DNA of 10,548 bases from an uncultured Clostridia bacterium. GTDB lineage: Bacteria; Bacillota; Clostridia; Christensenellales; Pumilibacteraceae. The number at the start of each line of letters is the position of its first letter. Position 1 is the first letter of the stretch. Location: NCBI GenBank assembly GCA_900553555.1, contig USEG01000016.1, forward strand, positions 1 through 10,548, in the 5' to 3' direction. The notes beneath the pieces were generated by a model. That model was not told the DNA's origin. It was given only the letters and a program-made list of their open reading frames with translations, and did not search any database. The translations under genes and the position numbers were made by a program. This document shows positions 5,952 to 10,548 of the stretch, one piece after another.

Positions 5952-6527
5952 ATGGATAATATTTGGACACTCAACAACATAAAAAAACTTTTTGCCGGCG
6001 TAAAGGAAGCGGAAGAAAAAAATCAAAGTCTCGCGTCGGTATTTTCGCAGCTATCCAAGGAAATGAACTGCAGCACCGGCAGCGTGCGCAACTACTATTA
6101 TTCGCAGGCCAAGCTTTTTAGGCTTATGCCCTCTCTCGCGCGGCAGATGGGCGTGGAAACGGCGGCGTCGAGAGCAAAACCCTTTGAAACTTTTGATTTC
6201 GGCGAGGCGCGCGACATAATGAAAACGGCGCTTGTAAACAAAGCCAAGGGAATAAGCGTCAGGGCAACGCTTATGAACATGGCAAACGGCGACGAAAAAA
6301 AGGCGCTGCGCTTTCAAAACAAATACAGAAGTATTTTACTGCACCACAAAAAGACGGTGCATGAAATAATGGACGAACTGCGCAATAGCTCCACGCCTTT
6401 TTACAACCCGTACGCCAAGACAATCGTAAGACCCGGCGAGCAGACGGCCATAGCCGGCGTTTTGGAAAAAGTAGACAAGCTTAGCGGCGAAGAAAAAGAA
6501 ATGCTTTTGAGAAAAATTCTGATGTAA
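5952..6527 (+). CDS. Putative DNA-binding protein with two helical modules (Myb/SANT- or HTH-like), function unknown
   Basis: This 191-residue soluble protein starts at an ATG with a clear GGAGG (5941-5945). Residues 5-56 have a Trp5-start and three predicted helices ending in SVFSQLSKEMNCSTGSVRNYYY, the form of a helix-turn-helix or Myb/SANT unit like those in sporulation-type regulators; no confident family match can be named. A second, related-looking unit at about 86-134 (GISVRATLMNMANGDEKKAL then RFQNKYRSIL) also has a turn and a basic recognition-like helix. The C-terminal tail (about 165-191) is a charged helix ending in KEMLLRKILM. The first module's spacing and basic residues suggest DNA binding; this is inference. 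It is monocistronic, divergent from the unrecognised gene at 5277-5831, and ends at a strong terminator. Confidence 0.7.
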   Translation: MDNIWTLNNIKKLFAGVKEAEEKNQSLASVFSQLSKEMNCSTGSVRNYYYSQAKLFRLMPSLARQMGVETAASRAKPFETFDFGEARDIMKTALVNKAKGISVRATLMNMANGDEKKALRFQNKYRSILLHHKKTVHEIMDELRNSSTPFYNPYAKTIVRPGEQTAIAGVLEKVDKLSGEEKEMLLRKILM

Positions 6528-6531
6528 AAAC

Positions 6532-6570
6532 AAAAAGTGCGCTCCCCTCCGTGGGAAAGCGCGCTTTTTT
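6532..6570 (+). terminator. Intrinsic terminator after the putative DNA-binding gene
   Basis: AAAAAGTGCGCT (6532-6543) pairs with AGCGCGCTTTTT (6558-6569) over 12 bp with one G-U pair, and an inner CCC/GGG stem tightens the loop. The 3' arm runs straight into six T. It begins 4 nt after the stop codon. Confidence 0.9.
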
Positions 6571-6614
6571 GTAATACGAAATAAACAAAATGCACAAAAA
6601 TTTTTTTCGGCGGC

Positions 6615-6639
6615 AAAAGGTCATGCTTTATAAGCGACC
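6615..6639 (-). terminator. Likely terminator downstream of the MFS transporter gene
   Basis: Read on the minus strand, GGTCGCTT (6639-6632) folds on AAGC-AT-GACC (6628-6619) with a 3-nt loop and a 2-nt bulge, followed by TTTT. An outer GGCGG/CCGCC pairing (6642-6638 with 6613-6609) is an alternative fold. The hairpin lies about 60 bp after the transporter stop codon; the T-run is short, so the call is moderate. The remaining gap at 6571-6697 shows nothing else. Confidence 0.4.
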
Positions 6640-6697
6640 GCCTTACATAATAGAAAACGCGCCGAGTCCAAAAAGTGTTTTGAAAAAAAGTTTGCTT

Positions 6698-8143
6698 TTA
6701 GTCTTCGCCGGAGAAGTTTTCTTCTATCAGCTGCGCCGTCGTTTTGCCGTTTAAATCCTGGGAGTTGCCGAATTTGACAAACAGCATGGTCACGCCCGAG
6801 AGCAGAACAAATACCGCGGCGTACGGGAACAGGAACAGCATGCTCACGTCCAGCAGTATGCCCGAAAGTATGGGAGTGACTATCTGCGCCGCCATGGACG
6901 CGGTGTAATAGTATCCGGTGTACTTGCCTATCGTGCTGCCGCTTGCCAGCTCAACCACCATCGGGAAGGAGTTGACGTTTATCGTAGCCCACGCCACGCC
7001 CGCCAGCGCAAACAGCAGGTACATTACCACCGCCGGGGTGCTGCTGCGGATAAAGGCTCCGGCCGTAAAGGCGGCAAACAGCAGAGCGACGCCGATGAGA
7101 ATGGTCTTTTTGCGGCCCAGCTTGCCGGCTATTATGCCCACCGGAATGTAGGCTACTACGGCGGCGGCCTGAGCTATTATCAGCGTAAGGTTAAAATTCT
7201 GATGCAGAATGTTGGTGGCGTAAACCGAATATTTGCTGGTAACGGCGTTGTAGCCCATGTACCAAAGCGCCACGGACGCGAGAATGAGAATAAGCGAAAC
7301 GAGTTTTTCCTTTTCCGTCTTTTTGGAATTTTCGGCGCCGTGGCGGTCGAAGGGAGCGGCGGATTCCGGTTCGGGCACAAGCGCGTCTATTTTTTGCTGG
7401 GCAAGCAGCATTTCTTTGTTCCATGCCGGCTCCTTTACCGTAAACACAAAGATGAGAAGGCCTATTATCATTACGGCGCAGGTGGCGATGACAAACCCCG
7501 TATAATCCATATAGGCGTCCTTAGACGTCCCGAACACCATGCCCAAGAGCAGCACTATTATGCCGCCGGCGGTGCCCATGAGATTGATTATGGCGTTGGC
7601 TTTGCTTCTTAGCGGCTTTACCGTAACGTCGGGCATGAGCGCCACCGCGGGCGAACGGAAAAGCGCCATCGCAATCAGTGTGAACAGCAGCAGCAAAATA
7701 AAGCAAATAAGCGGCACGGGCCGGGAAACGGTGACTTGCCAAGCCTTTTCCGCGAGAAGAGCGCTGGCTTGTTCGCTGGTCAGTCCGCTCACGTCGGTGT
7801 TAAGGACTCCTGCCTCGGTAATTTGCAGCAGCTGGTAGTTGTCCATAAACGTCATCGCGATAAAGAATATCACTGCGGCTATCGTTCCCACGACTATAAA
7901 CGGCGTGCGTTTTCCCTGCCGCGAGACGAATTTATCCGACAAGGAGCCGAATATCGGCAGCAGAAACACCGCCAGCACGTTGTCGAGTGCCATTATCGCT
8001 CCCGAAAGCGTTTGGCTCATGCCGAACTTATTGATGAGCATTAGTGGCATTATCGCGTCGTACGCCTGCCAAAACGCCATAATAAGAAAAAAGGCGAAAC
8101 CTACGAATACGGTGCGTTTTACGTTTAGTTTCGGTGCGTCCAT
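6698..8143 (-). CDS. MFS transporter, SLC45/GPH-like (probable sugar:cation symporter)
   Basis: This 481-residue membrane protein has the twelve-segment pattern of the major facilitator superfamily. Key features are AFWQAYDAIMPLML near the N-terminus, MALDN (51-55) and the loop motif G-S-L-S-D-K (66-71) followed by SRQGKRTPFI (74-83). That last block is characteristic of SLC45/sucrose-type and glycoside-pentoside-hexuronide carriers. The second half has the repeated loop GIIAGKLGRKKTILIG. A hydrophilic stretch between the halves (about 258-276, PEPESAAPFDRHGAENSKKT) is the usual central cytoplasmic loop. A periplasm-side loop near 110-135 is longer than usual. The start has GAGGA seven bases upstream and a promoter at 8172-8200. 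It stands alone; no glycoside hydrolase or regulator is adjacent, so the sugar cannot be inferred. Confidence 0.88.
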   Translation of the reverse strand: MDAPKLNVKRTVFVGFAFFLIMAFWQAYDAIMPLMLINKFGMSQTLSGAIMALDNVLAVFLLPIFGSLSDKFVSRQGKRTPFIVVGTIAAVIFFIAMTFMDNYQLLQITEAGVLNTDVSGLTSEQASALLAEKAWQVTVSRPVPLICFILLLLFTLIAMALFRSPAVALMPDVTVKPLRSKANAIINLMGTAGGIIVLLLGMVFGTSKDAYMDYTGFVIATCAVMIIGLLIFVFTVKEPAWNKEMLLAQQKIDALVPEPESAAPFDRHGAENSKKTEKEKLVSLILILASVALWYMGYNAVTSKYSVYATNILHQNFNLTLIIAQAAAVVAYIPVGIIAGKLGRKKTILIGVALLFAAFTAGAFIRSSTPAVVMYLLFALAGVAWATINVNSFPMVVELASGSTIGKYTGYYYTASMAAQIVTPILSGILLDVSMLFLFPYAAVFVLLSGVTMLFVKFGNSQDLNGKTTAQLIEENFSGED

Positions 8144-8171
8144 AACATTTCCTCACTTGATTGTTTTTAAA

Positions 8172-8200
8172 ATTTTACCACATTATCGATATTTTGTAAA
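8172..8200 (-). promoter_or_regulatory. Sigma-A-type promoter of the MFS transporter gene
   Basis: On the minus strand, TTTACA (8200-8195, one mismatch to consensus) and TAAAAT (8177-8172) are 17 bp apart, giving a start near 8165 and a leader of roughly 22 nt before the ATG at 8143. The spacer contains the palindrome ATCGAT. Confidence 0.7.
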
Positions 8201-8245
8201 GAAAAAGCATATAAAAAACGTAAAGCGAGCGTAAAAACTTTCGGC

Positions 8246-8322
8246 AGTACGAGTAAACCTTTTTCTGTAGCCGGAAAAATCATTTCTAAGTACGAGCAAA
8301 CCTTCTTCTGTAGCCGGAAAAC
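8246..8322. repeat. Two direct copies of a 34-bp intergenic sequence (period 43)
   Basis: Copy 1 (8246-8279) and copy 2 (8289-8322) both begin AGTACGAG and end in CTGTAGCCGGAAAA plus one base. They differ at only three positions, two of them T/C transitions, and are separated by 9 bp. Neither copy encodes a peptide, forms a strong hairpin or has the target-site pattern of an insertion sequence. The pair lies between the divergent MFS and pseudo-GDPD genes, upstream of both promoters. It could be a doubled regulator-binding site or a fragment of a dispersed intergenic repeat. Confidence 0.8.
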
Positions 8323-8364
8323 CCCTTTTTAGACATAAAATAGCGAAAAATTATTGTCGGAATA

Positions 8365-8403
8365 TTGCATTTTTTCAAGCGATGTGATAAAATTGAATAT
8401 AAT
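8365..8403 (+). promoter_or_regulatory. Candidate promoter region for the pseudo-GDPD/BIG2 lipoprotein operon
   Basis: Two possible -10 elements occur: TAAAAT (8388-8393), 17 bp after a weak -35 TTGCAT (8365-8370), and a perfect TATAAT (8398-8403) with no good -35 (TCAAGC at 17 bp). The leader would be 25-45 nt. Weak -35 boxes suggest a low-strength or activator-dependent promoter, and the direct repeats at 8246-8322 lie just upstream. Confidence 0.4.
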
Positions 8404-8438
8404 GATATCCCGGGCGAAAACAAAATACGGAGGACACT

Positions 8439-9515
8439 ATGAATTTACTTACAAGAGCTGTTGTATCAAAACTAATAAGCGACAACGCGAAAACGGAATT
8501 TTCCTGCGGTAAACTCAGTGTTTCGCCCTCTTTTAACGGGACGTGCACGGTGCGTTTTCCCATCATGTTCACGCCGTACAAAACCGTCGGCGTCGAGGCC
8601 GTCGCAAAAAAATTCGGACCCGAAACGGGTTATGCCGCCATAGGAATAGAGCTTAAAAGAAACGACGCCTTTTTCTGCCGCGACGCGCGCATGGGTAAGT
8701 TTTTGCTGGACGGGGACAATTATCGTCAGTACAACCTGAGATTTTTTATTCCCTTCGGCGTAAACGAGGCGTACATAACGCTGGAATGCGAACGCGGGGC
8801 GACGGTTTCGGTTTTGAGTCTTTCTTCGCAAACCGACGGCTATACGGGAGCAGCCGACGCCGAAGTAAAGTATATCGCCGACGGCGGAATGTCCGCTTAC
8901 GCGCCCAAAAACACCATGCCGGCCTTTTTGGCGGCGATGCGCGCGGGCTTTCGCAGCATAATAGCGGACGTGTGCGTTACGGCGGACGGGGAGCTTGTGT
9001 GCAACGACGGAAAATTGCTTTCGGCGTCCAGCGACGGCGAGGGCTTTGCGAAGGATTTGACGCTGCAGCAGTTAAAGGCGCTGGACTTCGGGATGTACCG
9101 CGACAGTTTTTACAAAAACACGCGCATTACGACGCTTAAAGAGGCGCTTATGCAGTTTGCGGGCGACGGAATTACGCCCTATATCCGCATACGCGGCGAC
9201 GAGTTTCCCGCGGACAAGCTGAAAGCGGAGATAGACGCTTTGGGAATAGAAGAAGTTTTCGTCATGGCGGAGAGCGCCGCGGTGCGCAAGGAAGTTGCCC
9301 GTGCCGTCGACGGCGTGAAGTTTGCCTTCCCATCCAAGTTTTTCAGCGACGGAGAGGACCGCGTCACCGCCGAACAGTACGAGGCGATGCGCGAATCGGG
9401 CGCGGAGATAATTCCCCTTGTCAATTATCCCGAAGAAATGGAAAGGTTTGTAAAATCGGGCGAAAAACAGCTCATTACCGCTGTGTATATGCCGGGCGGA
9501 TACATAAAAAGTTAG
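8439..9515 (+). CDS. GDPD-like TIM-barrel protein lacking catalytic residues (probable pseudoenzyme) with N-terminal beta domain
   Basis: The protein has 358 residues; the start has GGAGGA 4 nt upstream. Residues 1-135 form a strand-rich domain of unknown type, without signal peptide or membrane segment. Residues 145-358 follow the glycerophosphodiester phosphodiesterase barrel in order. The H-R-G site reads D148-G149-G150, APENT reads APKNT (155-159), ExDV reads I-A-DV (175-178), and the H-D site reads N189-D190. TTLKEAL (231-237) matches the conserved PTLEEVL, and the later metal-site EIK-like strand reads YIRIR (248-252). Both catalytic His and the metal-binding Glu are thus replaced; only one Asp and the scaffold remain. 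The reading frame is intact and has a good ribosome binding site, so it is not a decayed gene. It precedes a lipoprotein gene by 22 nt. Most likely a non-catalytic binding or scaffold role; unknown. Confidence 0.75.
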   Translation: MNLLTRAVVSKLISDNAKTEFSCGKLSVSPSFNGTCTVRFPIMFTPYKTVGVEAVAKKFGPETGYAAIGIELKRNDAFFCRDARMGKFLLDGDNYRQYNLRFFIPFGVNEAYITLECERGATVSVLSLSSQTDGYTGAADAEVKYIADGGMSAYAPKNTMPAFLAAMRAGFRSIIADVCVTADGELVCNDGKLLSASSDGEGFAKDLTLQQLKALDFGMYRDSFYKNTRITTLKEALMQFAGDGITPYIRIRGDEFPADKLKAEIDALGIEEVFVMAESAAVRKEVARAVDGVKFAFPSKFFSDGEDRVTAEQYEAMRESGAEIIPLVNYPEEMERFVKSGEKQLITAVYMPGGYIKS

Positions 9516-9537
9516 TAACGTACTTTAGGAGAAAGTG

Positions 9538-10548
9538 ATGAAACCCAAGCATTTTATTGCGGCCGCGGTTATCGCGCTTATAGCGGCGTTTTTGCCGGCG
9601 TGCGCGGACGGACGGCAGGAATTTACCGACGGATACAGGGTGGGGCACATAGTTAGTTACGCCCCGTTCGGCATTAGCTATGCCGCCGAGATAAAAAGCG
9701 GCAGTGAAAACGCCGTCATGATAGGCGGCAACGAGGCGCTTATCACGGGCGTAGGAGAGGTGGTTTTGTCTTCTTCCGACGGCGAAAGGACGCAGGAACT
9801 AAGGTTTACGTCCAAGGCGGCGGCGGACCAGCTGGTGTCGTCCGATATCGTCATGTATGTGGGCGAAAGCGTTGTTCTGACGGCGACGTCTCTGCCGCAA
9901 AAACAAGCCGCGGAGTGCGACGTAAGGGTGGTCAAAGGCGAATGCGTGCGCTTTGACGACGGCTTTCTTAACGCCGTAAAGCCGGGTACCGGCAGCCTGC
10001 TGCTGCGTGAAAAATCGGGAGACAGAGCGGTTTTCGTCAACGTGCTGGTGCTCGAACACGCGCCGGGCATGGAGATAAACGCCTCGACTTTGCGGCCGGG
10101 CGAACAATGCGGGCTAAGCGCCGTGTTTTCCGACGGCGTTTGCCGAACCGTCGACTTTTTTGTCGAGTACGGCGAGAATATACTGACGGTAAACGACAAC
10201 GTCGCGACGGCCTTGCGCGAAGGAAAGGCGATAGTAAGCGCTTTTGCGGAAGGGCAGCGGTACCGCTTTGTCCTGACGGTGACGGACGGCGGGCAGCAGC
10301 TCCCCGCGTTTGACGTAAAGGACATGGCTCTGACGGAAGGGGAAGAAAAGCCCGTAGAAATAACTTTTGAAAATCCGTCCGCCGAAGCGCGCATTGTCTA
10401 CAGCGTTATTTCCGGCGCGGACGTTATCGAAATATCGGACGGAAGGGTAAAAGCGCTCAAAGCCGGCAGGGCGGAAGTGCTTTGCACCGACGAAATAAGC
10501 GGCAATCGGGCGATTTTTACGGTGACGGTATCGGCGGCGGAATATAAG
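9538..10548 (+). CDS. Lipoprotein with tandem Ig-like (BIG2-type) domains, 3' end beyond the window
   Basis: The frame is open from the ATG at 9538 to the last base (337 codons), so the true end is outside. AGGAG (9527-9531) supports the start. A signal peptide ends in lipobox LPAC with the lipidated Cys at residue 22, placing the protein on the outer membrane face. After a strand-rich segment (about 35-100), three consecutive Ig-like units follow at about 103-170, 170-255 and 258-337. They show BIG2 traits: a V-x-V-G-E-S opening or similar (L-T-E-G-E-E in the third), a middle G-x-V-A/K-A-L-K/R-x-G-x-A turn (VKALKAGRAEV; VATALREGKAIV) and a final strand such as AIFTVTVS. BIG2 domains are typical of secreted adhesins and surface proteins. 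Probably co-transcribed with the pseudo-GDPD gene 22 nt upstream. A long opposite-strand frame over 9678-10394 is a GC-rich shadow. Confidence 0.85.
   Translation, partial: MKPKHFIAAAVIALIAAFLPACADGRQEFTDGYRVGHIVSYAPFGISYAAEIKSGSENAVMIGGNEALITGVGEVVLSSSDGERTQELRFTSKAAADQLVSSDIVMYVGESVVLTATSLPQKQAAECDVRVVKGECVRFDDGFLNAVKPGTGSLLLREKSGDRAVFVNVLVLEHAPGMEINASTLRPGEQCGLSAVFSDGVCRTVDFFVEYGENILTVNDNVATALREGKAIVSAFAEGQRYRFVLTVTDGGQQLPAFDVKDMALTEGEEKPVEITFENPSAEARIVYSVISGADVIEISDGRVKALKAGRAEVLCTDEISGNRAIFTVTVSAAEYK

Noticed and set aside
7202..7612. Plus-strand open frame of 136 codons inside the MFS gene
   Set aside because: It is antisense to a well-supported transporter and has no ribosome binding site or family pattern.
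8246..8322. Possible CRISPR array
   Set aside because: Only two repeat units exist, separated by 9 bp, far shorter than a spacer, and no cas genes are nearby.
9678..10394. Long minus-strand open frame of 238 codons
   Set aside because: It lies opposite the lipoprotein frame, is Ser/Thr/Pro-rich with no recognisable domain and has no ribosome binding site. The plus-strand frame has a start signal, lipobox and repeated Ig-like domains.
1..10548. Defence island, toxin-antitoxin pair, prophage or mobile element
   Set aside because: No nuclease, helicase, reverse transcriptase, integrase, transposase or paired small toxin/antitoxin genes were found. The small open frames other than the TM1266 gene are shadows of larger genes.

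Overview
The window looks like chromosome of an anaerobic, low-to-mid GC Clostridia-type Firmicute, probably an uncultured gut lineage. The reasons are textbook sigma-A promoters (TTGACA or close variants, 17-bp spacers, TATAAT/TAAAAT), AGGAGG-type ribosome binding sites, Gram-positive lipoprotein signals, a PTS membrane component and a TM1266-family protein, which is typical of [FeFe]-hydrogenase-bearing anaerobes. The exact taxon cannot be fixed from sequence reading alone. No insertion sequence, integrase, phage gene, tRNA, rRNA or CRISPR array was seen.

Left part (1-3332), all on the minus strand. A strong promoter at 3304-3332 drives a four-gene operon: a 79-residue TM1266-family protein, then the lipoprotein, permease and ATPase of a NitT/TauT-type ABC importer. 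The three transporter genes are tightly coupled, with 8-nt and 4-nt overlaps. The operon leader holds a 10-bp hairpin whose 3' arm could instead pair with the first gene's Shine-Dalgarno sequence, which is the layout of a translational switch. The operon ends at a hairpin plus U-tract whose loop contains a complete promoter for the next gene, a PTS EIIC-like membrane protein cut by the window edge.

Centre (3333-3736). About 400 bp of very AT-rich DNA without a gene separates the leftward operon from a rightward gene. It carries a cluster of DnaA-box-like 9-mers, including a perfect TTATCCACA, arranged in a long imperfect dyad. This is a candidate DnaA-binding region and possibly a replication origin, although no usual origin-flanking gene is in view.

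Right part (3737-10548), mixed strands and mostly single-gene units with their own promoters and terminators. In order: a surface lipoprotein with two Cys/His repeats and GLUG-like repeats (+); an unrecognised 184-residue protein (-) divergent from a putative two-module DNA-binding protein (+); an SLC45/GPH-like MFS sugar transporter (-); a short intergenic direct repeat; and a likely two-gene operon (+). That operon encodes a protein with a glycerophosphodiesterase-like domain that has lost nearly all of its catalytic residues, followed by a lipoprotein with tandem Ig-like (BIG2-type) domains that runs off the window.

The items most worth following are the switch-like leader of the TM1266/ABC operon, the DnaA-box dyad, the pseudo-GDPD gene and the promoter nested inside a terminator loop.
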